Source: Chakrabartyella piscis (GTDB taxonomy: Bacteria; Bacillota; Clostridia; Lachnospirales; Anaerotignaceae). Taken from it: a DNA stretch of 64,000 nt. Each line of letters opens with the position of its first letter. The stretch's first letter is position 1. Shown here piece after piece: positions 26,981-36,274 of this stretch. The position numbers and the translations under genes were made by a program. The stretch lies in contig CP092441.1 in the NCBI GenBank assembly GCA_030067835.1, positions 3,038,001 to 3,102,000 on the forward strand, given 5' to 3'. The notes beneath the pieces were generated by a model that had not been told where the DNA came from, searched no databases, and worked only from the letters and a program-made list of their open reading frames with translations.

Positions 26981-27643
26981 TTATCCAAATTCTTCCAACA
27001 GAACATGTTGCTTTGAATTGTATACGTGTTTTCTTGTAATCTCAATGGCACCTTTTACATCTTTTCGACGCAACACATCGATAATTTGAGAATGCTCCTC
27101 TGCTGTTTGTCTTGCACGACCAATTTCTACTTCATGATATTTTCGAATAGTTGCCAATTGATTCAATGTACGAATGAACAAACCATATGCCACATGTTCA
27201 CTACAAAGAGAATATTCCAAGGTATGAAATTTAACATTTAGTCGATTTCTGTGGATTTTCCAACTTTGTTCATCTTCTAAAGAAAGCATTTCATCATTGA
27301 TTTGTTGCAATTGTTCCAACAATTCATCTGGATAACCTTTCTTCATACACAATTCCACAAGTAAACTTTCCAATGCCATTTGTAGCTCATTCAATTGAAC
27401 CACCAAATCAGATGTGATTGCTAAAACGGTTGCACCTTTATAGGGATTCATTTGCAATAACTGCTCTCCACAAAGCATATTGATTGCCTCTCTTACAGGC
27501 ATACTACTAACACCATACCTATCAGAAATTTCTTTCACCGTAATCCTCGAACCCGGTTCCAATTTACGGCTAAAAATATCTTCTCGCAATCGATCAGCCA
27601 ACTTATTTGCCATTGTTGCACCAACAATATCTTCTTTCGCCAT
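26981..27643 (-). CDS. GntR/FadR family regulator (FCD domain)
   Basis: A 220-residue repressor-type protein: winged HTH (about 8-70; LEPGSRITVKEISDRYGVSSMPVREAINML) and an all-helical FCD ligand domain (about 85-210, with metal-ligand-like His residues in KFHTLEYSL and EEHSQIIDVL). FCD members sense sugar acids and other organic acids, which fits the adjacent dehydratase/TRAP operon. The frame opens at a TTG, but the ATG at 27643, with GGTGG upstream, is chosen. It likely controls the operon from 34.7 to 27.8 kb. Confidence 0.88.
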   Translation of the reverse strand: MAKEDIVGATMANKLADRLREDIFSRKLEPGSRITVKEISDRYGVSSMPVREAINMLCGEQLLQMNPYKGATVLAITSDLVVQLNELQMALESLLVELCMKKGYPDELLEQLQQINDEMLSLEDEQSWKIHRNRLNVKFHTLEYSLCSEHVAYGLFIRTLNQLATIRKYHEVEIGRARQTAEEHSQIIDVLRRKDVKGAIEITRKHVYNSKQHVLLEEFG

Positions 27644-27818
27644 CTCAGTCTTTACCACCCTTCTCAATTTATTTCCTTATTGATTATTATATCAAATAAA
27701 TACAACTAAGAAAAGTAATATCATTTATATTTTCCATTTCTAACTATATACTTAGAAAATGTGCTTTTGGTATTGTTTCAAAACCCATACATTTCATCAA
27801 AATATATACAAAATCATA

Positions 27819-28973
27819 TCACCAATCAGCAACTCCGCCATCATCGAAGAATAAATGTGGTGTATCCCAATCCCCAATAAATTCCAATGCTTTCAAGGCT
27901 TCTTCGTCCACTTCGACGCCAAGACCAGGCTTCTGAGAAATATGAATGCAACCATCTTTTTCAATCACAAATGGTTCCTTCAAAATCCCAACACCCAAAT
28001 CTTGCTTATTTTCCATTGCTGGGTGTTCCTGTGCTAGTACATTTGGTGTACAAGCATCCAATTGCAAACAAGCAGCCAAAGAAATTGGTCCTAAAGGATT
28101 ATGTGGTGCCAACTGCATATAATATAATTCTGCCATTACTGCAATTTTCCTTGCTTCAAAAATACCCCCACAATGACACAAATCAGGTTGCACCACTGCA
28201 ACAGCTTGCTTTTCAATCAATTCTCGGAAACCCCATTTGGAAATCAATCTTTCCCCTGCTGCTATTGGAATGGTTGTACTACGAGCCACCTGTACCATTC
28301 CTTCTACATTTTCAGGCAAAACAGGTTCCTCCACAAAGAGTGGATAATATTGTTCCAATTCTTTGAGAATCCGAATAGACATCGCTGGACTCACTCTACC
28401 ATGAAAATCAACTGCCACATCTATTGCATCCCCAACCGTTTCACGAACTGCTGCAAAACGGTTGACTATGCTATCTAACATTTTTTTATTGTCCAAAGGT
28501 TTTATTGGCGGTATCACTGAATATTTTACCACTGTAAAGCCCTCTTCCATGCGTTTTTTTGCCAATGTTAACATATCTGATACAGGAAAATCCCCCGCTA
28601 AAGCAGTTGGTTTCAAATGACCATACATCCGCACTTTATCTCGATACAATCCCCCCAAGAGTTCATACACCGGTGCATTATAGAACTTGCCCTTGATGTC
28701 CCACAATGCCATTTCAATACCTGAAATTGCACTCATCAAAATAGGGCCACCTCTATAATAAGTACCACGATACATAAGTTGTGTCAAATATTCAATTTTC
28801 AAAGGATCCGCACCGATTAGAATGGGCTTTAGTTCCATAATTGCTTGTTCTACTGTTTTGGCACGCCCCTCCAAAACCGGTTCTCCCCAACCACAAATAC
28901 CAGCGTCTGTTGTGATTTTCAAAAACATCCATCTTGGTCGCACATGATACATCTGCAAATCTACAATTTTCAC
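27819..28973 (-). CDS. DgoD-like sugar-acid (galactonate-type) dehydratase
   Basis: A 384-residue enolase-superfamily enzyme closely resembling E. coli D-galactonate dehydratase throughout: PRWMFLKITTDAGICGWGEP, YYRGGPILMSAISGIEMALWDIKGK, D189-F-H191-G-R-V, E215 in FVEEP, E241 in GERL, H291 in APHNPLGP and the C terminus DDGGVADW. These are the three metal ligands and catalytic histidines of DgoD. It should dehydrate an aldonate to a 2-keto-3-deoxy acid. The exact substrate is not readable, and no KDGal kinase or aldolase gene is in the window. Confidence 0.88.
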   Translation of the reverse strand: MKIVDLQMYHVRPRWMFLKITTDAGICGWGEPVLEGRAKTVEQAIMELKPILIGADPLKIEYLTQLMYRGTYYRGGPILMSAISGIEMALWDIKGKFYNAPVYELLGGLYRDKVRMYGHLKPTALAGDFPVSDMLTLAKKRMEEGFTVVKYSVIPPIKPLDNKKMLDSIVNRFAAVRETVGDAIDVAVDFHGRVSPAMSIRILKELEQYYPLFVEEPVLPENVEGMVQVARSTTIPIAAGERLISKWGFRELIEKQAVAVVQPDLCHCGGIFEARKIAVMAELYYMQLAPHNPLGPISLAACLQLDACTPNVLAQEHPAMENKQDLGVGILKEPFVIEKDGCIHISQKPGLGVEVDEEALKALEFIGDWDTPHLFFDDGGVADW

Positions 28974-28990
28974 TTTTCCTCACCAAACTT

Positions 28991-30169
28991 TCACATTTGC
29001 AATCCTTCAAAATAAAAAGCTGTTTTATTTTCTGGGCGTATATTCGTTAAGGTACCTTTATAGTGACGCAAATCAACTGGTTCAAATGGATATTTCAAGC
29101 AATTTTCTTCTTGTAAGTTGAGTCCCAAACCAGCTTTGTCCGGAATTAAAATATCTCCATGCTCAAAGATTACTCTTTCATCGGTTAATTCTGCTCTCCA
29201 ATTTACATCTGATAACATAATTTCCAAAATTCTAAAGTTATTGATACAGCCTGCTAATTGCAAGCTAGCAGCATTTGCAACTGGACCACTTGGATTATGT
29301 GGTGCAATGGTCACATAATATGTTTCTGCCATGGCTGCCATTTTTTTGACTGCCATAATGCCACCACAATGGCTAACATCTGGTTGAATGAAATCTGCGC
29401 AGCCCTTATCCAAAAATTCTTTGACTTGGTGCAAACCATACAAGCGCTCTCCTCCAGACAAAGGTACTGGAGATTTGCGGTGTACTTCTGCCATTGCATC
29501 CAAGCTATCTGGCGGTGTAGGTTCTTCAAAAAATAGAGGGTCAAATGGTTTCAGTGCATTTGCGATTTGTATTGCTGTTGCAACATTAAACCTACCATGC
29601 CCTTCTATCATCAAATCTGCTTGGTTTCCAACTGCACCTCGAACCGCTTCTATAATTTCCATAGAACGCATGAAATCAGCTTTTTCCATATGTAGATATG
29701 CTTTTCCAAACGGATCCCATTTGAGCGCTGTCACACCCATCGCAACAGCTTTTTTTGCCGCTTCTGCAAAGGCTTCTGGTGTAGTTGCACCAGAGAACCA
29801 ACCATTTGCATACATACGGATTTGATTTCTCACTTTACCGCCCAAAAATTCATATACTGGCATATCATAAAACTTACCTTTGATATCCCAAAGTGCCATT
29901 TCCACAGCAGAAATTGCACTCATAAGCACAGGCCCCAAACGCCAATAGGAATCTCGATACAATTCGGATGCAATTCGTTCAATTTCCATTGGGTTTTGAC
30001 CTACGAGTACACGTTTGATATCTTCCACTGCACCCACCAAAGCGTGTTCTTTGTACTCCAATGTCCCTTCTCCAACACCTTTTAATCCACTATCAGTTTC
30101 TATTTGTACAAACACAAAATTGGTTCTATAAGAAAATACAGTGTATGTTTTGATATCTGTAATTTTCAA
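28991..30169 (-). CDS. Second enolase-superfamily sugar-acid dehydratase
   Basis: A 392-residue paralogue of the preceding enzyme. I place the start at TTG 30169 because GGAGGAG lies seven bases upstream and the first residues (LKITDIKTY) align with the family start. Conserved: GSGGLKGVGEG-like N domain, SYWRLGPVLMSAISAVEMALWDIKGKFYD, FFEEPTPP, GGERL, APHNPSGP. The first metal ligand is a Glu (IEGHGRF) where DgoD has Asp (DFHGRV), suggesting a different aldonate or uronate substrate. Lies 18 bases from the start of the next dehydratase gene. Confidence 0.85.
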   Translation of the reverse strand: MKITDIKTYTVFSYRTNFVFVQIETDSGLKGVGEGTLEYKEHALVGAVEDIKRVLVGQNPMEIERIASELYRDSYWRLGPVLMSAISAVEMALWDIKGKFYDMPVYEFLGGKVRNQIRMYANGWFSGATTPEAFAEAAKKAVAMGVTALKWDPFGKAYLHMEKADFMRSMEIIEAVRGAVGNQADLMIEGHGRFNVATAIQIANALKPFDPLFFEEPTPPDSLDAMAEVHRKSPVPLSGGERLYGLHQVKEFLDKGCADFIQPDVSHCGGIMAVKKMAAMAETYYVTIAPHNPSGPVANAASLQLAGCINNFRILEIMLSDVNWRAELTDERVIFEHGDILIPDKAGLGLNLQEENCLKYPFEPVDLRHYKGTLTNIRPENKTAFYFEGLQM

Positions 30170-30217
30170 GATGCACTCCTCCAATCCTTTTGTGACATCC
30201 CATCACTTTTTCTTCCA

Positions 30218-30916
30218 TCAAAGGTCAAATGTATTGTATGCAGGCTCTTGGATGACAACAATTTCCGAGTCTGCCATCAACTTTTTGAACACCTCCACAT
30301 TTCCCTTGTAATTTTCAAACATATCCCAATGAATTGGGTATACCCTTTTGGGGGAAATGGCTTTTGTCATTCTAGCTGCATCCACTTCGTTCATGTTATT
30401 CCCTTTTCCATTTATGGGAATCAACAAACAATCCACAGGCTTATTTTGTGCACGAATCATATCTGGATGATACAAGGTATCTCCCATATGATATATACAC
30501 ACACCATTTGCAAAAATCTCAATGCCAACTGCTTCTAAGTCGCTATGTACCGCTGGCATTCCACGAAACTCTATGCCCAAAATGGTAACTTCCACTTCTG
30601 GAACCAACATAACATAGGCAATATTCTCATATTTTCGTTCTCGTAAAACACGAATCACACCTAAAGGAGCCATAACTGTAACCACACTCCCTTTGAGCAA
30701 TTGATCGATTGTCTGTAAATCCATATGATCTTCATGGATATGGGTAATAACCAAAACATCAGGTGCCACCAGAAATTCTGTTTGAATGGGAACCATTCGT
30801 TGATATCCCACTCCATTTTCTTCTTCCAAAGAATTGCTCATATAGGGATCTATCATAATTCGTATTCCTTGATGCACAAGCAAAACGCCTGCTTGCCCCA
30901 ACCAAGTTACCTGCAT
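30218..30916 (-). CDS. Metallo-beta-lactamase fold hydrolase (UlaG-like)
   Basis: A 232-residue MBL enzyme with H59-I-H61-E-D63-H64 as metal site, MPAVHSDLEAVG and YHMGDTLYHPDM, then the UlaG-like YPIHWDMFENYKGN near the C terminus. UlaG is a lactonase acting on ascorbate-6-phosphate. In this operon a lactonase opening a sugar lactone to the aldonate is a reasonable inference. It lies between the SDR and the dehydratases. Confidence 0.8.
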   Translation of the reverse strand: MQVTWLGQAGVLLVHQGIRIMIDPYMSNSLEEENGVGYQRMVPIQTEFLVAPDVLVITHIHEDHMDLQTIDQLLKGSVVTVMAPLGVIRVLRERKYENIAYVMLVPEVEVTILGIEFRGMPAVHSDLEAVGIEIFANGVCIYHMGDTLYHPDMIRAQNKPVDCLLIPINGKGNNMNEVDAARMTKAISPKRVYPIHWDMFENYKGNVEVFKKLMADSEIVVIQEPAYNTFDL

Positions 30917-30954
30917 ACCATCACCTCATGTCTAATATATAAATACAATGCACA

Positions 30955-31758
30955 TTAATCTGCAAATGTTATGCCATCTGGCAAGCGAATGCCTTCTTCC
31001 TCATATACAAATTGTGCCAAAGCTCCACCATCCACAGCCAATTCTGCTCCTGTGATGATTCTAGCACTGGAATCGTCTGCCAAGAAATATGCTGCATTGG
31101 CAATATCCGAAAATTCCGCAATATCTCCATAAGGTGTTTTGTTATGCACTGAATTTTGAATTTCTGGTCTTGCATAATAACGATCTGTTTTGATGCCCCC
31201 AGAAACCACTGTGTTGACACGTATGTGGTAGGAACCCAATTCCACAGCCAAATTACGTGCCAAACCATGCAACCCTGTTTTTGAGGTACAATAGGCACTT
31301 CTATTTTTTGTGGTACGAATCCCATTGACCGAGCCCACCACAACAATTGCACCGCCACCCAAAGCAACCATATGTTTTGCCGCTTGACGAGAAATCATAA
31401 AATTCCATCCAATATTGGTATCAATTACTCGAATCCAATCTTCGTATGGAACCTCAAAGAAATTAGGCATATTGAGACCCATATTGGCAGCAACCAAAAT
31501 CAGCTTATCTACCAAATATCCACGTTCTTTCAATATATCAAATACTGAAATAACTTGATTTTCTTGCAATGCCTCTAGACCAAACCCAAAAACTTCTACT
31601 TGATTATCGCCAAATGCTTTCAGTTCTTCTGCCGCTTGTTCTGCTCGTTTGGCATCTCTGCTGGTAATACATACATTATGACTCATTTTTATAAATTTTT
31701 GTGCAACACCATATCCTGTCCCCGTGGTTGCACCTGTAATTAATGTAATTTTTTTCAT
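30955..31758 (-). CDS. Short-chain dehydrogenase/reductase
   Basis: A 267-residue classical SDR: nucleotide site TGATTGTGYGVA (residues 8-19), ANMG (in place of NNAG), catalytic Ser in VVVGSVNGIR, and Tyr/Lys in AYCTSKTGLHG. It ends with the family pattern GAELAVDGGALAQF. In context it may oxidise an aldose to a lactone or act on a keto-sugar acid. Direction and cofactor are not decidable. Spacing to the DctM stop is 10 bases. Confidence 0.85.
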   Translation of the reverse strand: MKKITLITGATTGTGYGVAQKFIKMSHNVCITSRDAKRAEQAAEELKAFGDNQVEVFGFGLEALQENQVISVFDILKERGYLVDKLILVAANMGLNMPNFFEVPYEDWIRVIDTNIGWNFMISRQAAKHMVALGGGAIVVVGSVNGIRTTKNRSAYCTSKTGLHGLARNLAVELGSYHIRVNTVVSGGIKTDRYYARPEIQNSVHNKTPYGDIAEFSDIANAAYFLADDSSARIITGAELAVDGGALAQFVYEEEGIRLPDGITFAD

Positions 31759-31768
31759 AGAAACCTCC

Positions 31769-33070
31769 TTATGCTACGCCATAGATTAAGTTTGGAACAC
31801 ACAAAACCAAATCTGGAATAAAGGTAATCAACATCAATACCAAAATCATAATCAAAATAAATGGCATACAAGCCTTTGACAAACTGGTTAGTTTTACATT
31901 CAACAACCCCGATACTTGGTACAAAACAATACCAAATGGCGGTGTCATATTCCCAATACCAAGGTTAAATACAAAGATAATCCCAAAATGAATGGGGTCA
32001 ATTCCAAGGGAAAGTGCAATGGGCATCAACAATGGTCCCAAGATGATTTGTGGTGCGCCACCTTCCATAAACATACCCACCATCAAAAGCAAAACATTGA
32101 CCATCAACAAGAATTGATATTTATTCAAATCCATACCAAGCATCATTGAAGACAACGCCTGCGGAATTCTCTCGTAGGTCAAGAAATAGGACAAAGCCCC
32201 TGCAATACAAATCAAAATCATAACCGTTGCAGTTCCCAGAATAGATTCCTTTGCAATCAACCAAATATGTTCTTTTTTGATTTCTTTGTACACAAAAACA
32301 CCTATGAACAAAGCATACCAAGCACAAATTGCCCCTGCTTCTGTTGCGGTAAAAGCACCTTGACGCAATCCCATTACAATTCCAAAGGGAATGATCAATG
32401 CCCAAAGCGCATTGACAAACAAACGTCCAATTTCTCTTGGAGATGCCATTTTTGTACGAGTTCCTTTATAATTTCTTTTTTTGGAAACAATGTACACATA
32501 AATCATCATAAAAATCATACACAACAGCCCTGGTACATACCCAGCTGCAAACATACGACCTACAGAAATTTGTGTTGCAAATGCAAATACAATGAGCCCC
32601 ATCCCCGGTGGAATGATGGGTGTGATGAGGGATGAGCCAACTGTGATGGCTGCACTGAAATTGCGGTCGTATCCTCTTTTTTCCATTTCTGGCACAAGGA
32701 TTTTACATTCCATTGCCGCATCTGCTGCTGCAGAGCCCGAGATACCACCCATCAACACAGAAAGCACTACATTCACATGCCCCAATCCACCTGTCAGATG
32801 CCCTACCAATCCATCTGCCAAGTCCATCAGTCGTTTGGAAATCCCCGAATAATTCATAATGGCTCCTGCTGTTACAAAATACGGGATTGCCATATATGAG
32901 GAGGATTCTGTAACTGCAACAATTCTTTGTGCCACAATTTGAATGGGCAAATCTGGTTGTAAAAATATGAAATAAGGCAAAACACCGCCCAAAATTGCAA
33001 TCCAAATAGGTATATTCAATAGAGCAAGGGTCAGTATTGTAAAAATAGGAATCCAAATATCCAAATTCAT
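31769..33070 (-). CDS. dctM: TRAP transporter large permease
   Basis: A 433-residue DctM protein with about 12 helices. Typical: GGISGSAAADAAMECKILVPEM, GSSLITPIIPPGMGLIVFAFATQISVGRMFAAGYVPGLL and FNLGIGNMTPPFGIVLYQ. The ATG at 33070 overlaps the DctQ stop by four bases and has GGAGG upstream; the longer frame is rejected. Catalyses Na+-driven uptake of an organic acid together with DctP and DctQ. Confidence 0.95.
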   Translation of the reverse strand: MNLDIWIPIFTILTLALLNIPIWIAILGGVLPYFIFLQPDLPIQIVAQRIVAVTESSSYMAIPYFVTAGAIMNYSGISKRLMDLADGLVGHLTGGLGHVNVVLSVLMGGISGSAAADAAMECKILVPEMEKRGYDRNFSAAITVGSSLITPIIPPGMGLIVFAFATQISVGRMFAAGYVPGLLCMIFMMIYVYIVSKKRNYKGTRTKMASPREIGRLFVNALWALIIPFGIVMGLRQGAFTATEAGAICAWYALFIGVFVYKEIKKEHIWLIAKESILGTATVMILICIAGALSYFLTYERIPQALSSMMLGMDLNKYQFLLMVNVLLLMVGMFMEGGAPQIILGPLLMPIALSLGIDPIHFGIIFVFNLGIGNMTPPFGIVLYQVSGLLNVKLTSLSKACMPFILIMILVLMLITFIPDLVLCVPNLIYGVA

Positions 33071-33585
33071 ACTATATCGCCTCCTTCCCTCGTTTTGGGC
33101 ATGAATGTTGCTTTTATGATTTTGCAAAATAAAATAATTGCATAAATGGACATAAGTGCAAATCCAACCAACATCCCCATATCCAAAATTCTATAAGAAA
33201 CTCTTGTTGCTGTCATAATTTTTGTGCCTACATTCATATACAAAACATAACTCAAATATGTGGCTGCAACCATAATCACCACTACCACAGCGCTCATAAT
33301 CACTTCCACAATTTTCCGCATAGTTTCTGGAAAAGCACTTACCAGCATATCTACACCATAGTGCATTCCTCTACGAAAAGCTGCTGCCGCTCCTGGAAAT
33401 ACCATCCAAGAAAACATGATGGCTACCACTTCATCGGAGCCAACAAAGGTGTATTGTAGCAAATATCTTGTTCCTGCATTGACAAAGGTGATGGTCAATG
33501 CAATGAGAAGTGCAACTGCTGCTATGATTTCAGGAATGTGAATGACAAACCAAAGGAAATACCCTTTCAATGTTTTTTCTTTCAT
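33067..33585 (-). CDS. dctQ: TRAP transporter small permease
   Basis: A 172-residue protein with four helices, including the WMVFPGAAAAFRRGMHYGVD segment of the DctQ family. The ATG at 33585 has AGAAAGGTGG in front. It overlaps dctM by four bases. Confidence 0.93.
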   Translation of the reverse strand: MKEKTLKGYFLWFVIHIPEIIAAVALLIALTITFVNAGTRYLLQYTFVGSDEVVAIMFSWMVFPGAAAAFRRGMHYGVDMLVSAFPETMRKIVEVIMSAVVVVIMVAATYLSYVLYMNVGTKIMTATRVSYRILDMGMLVGFALMSIYAIILFCKIIKATFMPKTREGGDIV

Positions 33586-33600
33586 GTAATCCACCTTTCT

Positions 33601-33640
33601 AAAAATCCCCCACCACCAGCAATGGATGATGAGGGATTCA
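33601..33640 (-). terminator. Intercistronic hairpin between dctP and dctQ
   Basis: AATCCCTCATCATCC pairs imperfectly with GGTGGTGGGGGATT on the minus strand, followed by TTTT. Probably lowers expression of the permease genes relative to the binding protein. Confidence 0.6.
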
Positions 33641-33654
33641 AATTATACTTTTAT

Positions 33655-34704
33655 TTATTTGTTTGCATCGATTGCTGCACGAATGTCATCGTAAATAGCT
33701 GGGTCCAAAGAAAGTTCTTCGAACAAAGCAGGAACATATGCTGCAAATGTTGCTTTATCAGGAGATACTACGTTTACACCAGCATCTTTGAAATCTTGGA
33801 TGTATTGTTCTTCCATTTCCATTGCTGTATCTGCCATGTTTGTACAAGCTTCATCCAAAAGTCTGGTTACTACCGCTTGATCTTCTGCAGAAATTTGATC
33901 CCAATAAGTAGGATTGATACAAAGTGAAAACGGATTTACAAAGTGACCAGAAAGACACAAATCACTACAAACCTCGTTCAAAGAAGAACTGAGCAAAAGA
34001 CTTAGTGGTGCTTCACAAGCATCGATTACGCCAGTTTGCAACAAGGAATAGTTGTCTGCCCAAGTTGTTGTAGTTGGAGTCCCACCCATAACTGTGATAA
34101 ATCCTTGTGCAGAAGAAGAAGGTCCCATACGCATGATATGACCAGATACATCTGCTGCACTACCAATTGGGAATGTACTAATGAAATGACGATACCCAAT
34201 TGCACCATAGCAAAGAGGAACTACATTTTGTGCCAACAATTCTGTTTCTACAGCAGCCATCCAATCGGAGTTGCCCAACATTTGTACTTCATACAAATCG
34301 TTGTAGATATATGGGAAGGATGCTGGTGCAAAGCTAGCAACTGTATCCCCAAGATTATCAAAGCCCAAAGAGCAAATCAAAGGTGCTCCTGCCTGCATTT
34401 GTTCCAACATATCTGTAATGGAACCCAATTGATTATTTGGATAGTATTCAAAAGCCAATCTACCATCTGTTTCTTCTGTGATTTTTTCAAAAGCTGCAAG
34501 CACTTCCACACCAAAAATACTATCTTCTGTTTCTGAAAAGCTTACTTTCAACAACAATGGTTCCACATCTGCGCTTGCATCAGCACTTGTATCAGCACTG
34601 GAAGTTTCTGCTGGAGCTGCTGCACTTTCTGTTTGAGATGACCCGCAACCTACAACACCCATAGACATAACTGCTACCATTAGTAATGCAAATACTTTTT
34701 TCAT
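33655..34704 (-). CDS. dctP: TRAP transporter substrate-binding lipoprotein
   Basis: A 349-residue DctP protein with signal MKKVFALLMVAVMSMGVVGC (lipobox VVGC) and a Ser/Ala linker. The conserved region ISTFPIGSAADVSGHIMRMGPS carries the Arg that binds the ligand carboxylate in this family, followed by TGVIDACEAPLSLLLSSSLNEV. So the ligand should be a carboxylic acid such as an aldonate or uronate. First gene of the operon; AAGGAGG site. Confidence 0.93.
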   Translation of the reverse strand: MKKVFALLMVAVMSMGVVGCGSSQTESAAAPAETSSADTSADASADVEPLLLKVSFSETEDSIFGVEVLAAFEKITEETDGRLAFEYYPNNQLGSITDMLEQMQAGAPLICSLGFDNLGDTVASFAPASFPYIYNDLYEVQMLGNSDWMAAVETELLAQNVVPLCYGAIGYRHFISTFPIGSAADVSGHIMRMGPSSSAQGFITVMGGTPTTTTWADNYSLLQTGVIDACEAPLSLLLSSSLNEVCSDLCLSGHFVNPFSLCINPTYWDQISAEDQAVVTRLLDEACTNMADTAMEMEEQYIQDFKDAGVNVVSPDKATFAAYVPALFEELSLDPAIYDDIRAAIDANK

Positions 34705-34979
34705 ACCATTTCCTCCTTTTCCAAAATAACACAAGTTACCTCTCCTCAAATTTGATATAATATCAAATCCACTTTTATAGTACCACTATACTTCATAAAG
34801 TGCAATACTTTCTAATTTTTTCTACATATTTATCTATACCTTAAGCAAATCAACAAGAAATTCACATTCCATGTGCTTTTATTTTATGTATTTACACCAA
34901 AATATCCATAAAAAATAACGTGACAGTTTATTCTTTTTTAGATATAATATTTTATATCATTTATTTTAAGGAGGCTTTT

Positions 34980-35834
34980 ATGTCAAATCACACTGGAATT
35001 TTACTGTCAAAAGGTTCTTGGAAAGCACTAATTTCCCCTAGTCAAGGTATGAATACATATTCTCTCACCTACAAAAATATGCCCCTATTGAGAACTCCTA
35101 CTTCTTCCACAGTGCTTCATCAAAATCCACATATTTACGGAAATCCATTGCTATTTCCGCCCAATCGAACAGATGCGGGGCAATTTTGTTTTGATGGAAC
35201 CATCTATCATCTACCAATCAACGAATCCTCCACAAATAACCATTTGCATGGATTTTTGGCAGAAACTCTCTTTACAATTTTGCAACAAACCAATACTTCT
35301 GTTATTGCACAGTTTTCCAATAAAGATGAACTTTTCCCATTTCCTTTTCAATTGGACGTAGAATATTTTTTAGACGATTTCGGGTATCACCAAAAATTTA
35401 TCTTTACAAATATAGGTACAACTGCAATGCCTTTGACTTTTGGATTACACACCAATTTTTTCAAACAACAATTTTTGAAACTTCCACTGAAACAACGCTT
35501 AGAACGTGATGAACGATATCTCCCAACTGGAAATTTTTTAACTTTAACTGCTGAAGAAGCAGCATTAACTGATGGATTATTTGCTTCGCCTATCAATGTT
35601 GGTGGTTATTACACAATTCACTCCAACTCCATGCAAATTGGCGATATACGATACAATATCTCCTCACAATTTGATCATTTGGTGATTTGGAAGAATGAAT
35701 TGCATCCTGAATTTATTGCTATTGAGCCACATTGTGGTGCACCAAATGCCTTAAACGCAAAATCCATACGTCGATTAGAGCCTAATCAATCTGAACACTT
35801 CTCTGTTGACTTTCTCAAAATGAACAATGGATAA
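34980..35834 (+). CDS. Aldose 1-epimerase family protein
   Basis: A 284-residue galactose mutarotase-like protein divergent from the TRAP operon. The His region reads NNHLHGFLAETLF, FGLHTNFFKQ contains the second His, and AIEPHCGAPNALNAK carries the acidic residue. It is shorter and only distantly related to galM at 9.8 kb, closer to the YeaD/LacX type. AAGGAGG precedes the ATG. Sharing the control region with dctP suggests a role in the same sugar route. Confidence 0.85.
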   Translation: MSNHTGILLSKGSWKALISPSQGMNTYSLTYKNMPLLRTPTSSTVLHQNPHIYGNPLLFPPNRTDAGQFCFDGTIYHLPINESSTNNHLHGFLAETLFTILQQTNTSVIAQFSNKDELFPFPFQLDVEYFLDDFGYHQKFIFTNIGTTAMPLTFGLHTNFFKQQFLKLPLKQRLERDERYLPTGNFLTLTAEEAALTDGLFASPINVGGYYTIHSNSMQIGDIRYNISSQFDHLVIWKNELHPEFIAIEPHCGAPNALNAKSIRRLEPNQSEHFSVDFLKMNNG

Positions 35835-36192
35835 AACCTTTATAATAAAAGGTTTAAACCAAAGAGATAAATTCAATATATTTTTTAAAAAATCTAAATC
35901 ACTATATTTATATATAAAACACCCCTAGCTTCTCATCTGTAAAATAATTTTTGTCATATACTCATATTTTTGTTATATTGAATTTTAATTTTAAATTTAC
36001 GTAATTTCTTTCCAAATTGTGCAAATTCAATTTAAATACCATGACCACTATTTGACCGTTATTTTCAAAAATACAAAAAAGTAAGCAACACCCGATGCCA
36101 AAAGAAATTACAAACTTTCCAATTGACTCTCTTTCTTGTGCAAAACCAACTGTCGCATCATCTAAACGGGTATTTCTTTTGTATCCTACAAG
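35835..36192. other. AT-rich gene-free stretch
   Basis: Very AT-rich DNA after the epimerase gene with no gene, hairpin repeat or clear signal; open frames here lack ribosome sites. Confidence 0.4.
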
Positions 36193-36235
36193 TTCTCCGA
36201 CTCAAAAGATCGTAGATTCGAACCCCGTCGGACAT
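36193..36235 (+). pseudogene. Degenerate 3' tRNA-like fragment
   Basis: CTCCGACTC, then AAAGATCGTAGATTCGAA and CCCCGTCGGACA resemble the anticodon loop, T loop and acceptor end of a tRNA. The CTCCGAC loop equals that of tRNA-Arg(CCG) at 25.7 kb, but T-stem pairing is lost and the acceptor differs. A hairpin AAAACCAA..TTGGTTTTT (36242-36273) follows, as after a real tRNA. Confidence 0.4.
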
Positions 36236-36241
36236 ATGAAA

Positions 36242-36274
36242 GAAAACCAATTGCTTTCGAGTAGTTGGTTTTTA
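36242..36274 (+). terminator. Terminator-like hairpin after the tRNA fragment
   Basis: AAAACCAA pairs with TTGGTTTT, followed by T-rich DNA. Confidence 0.6.
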
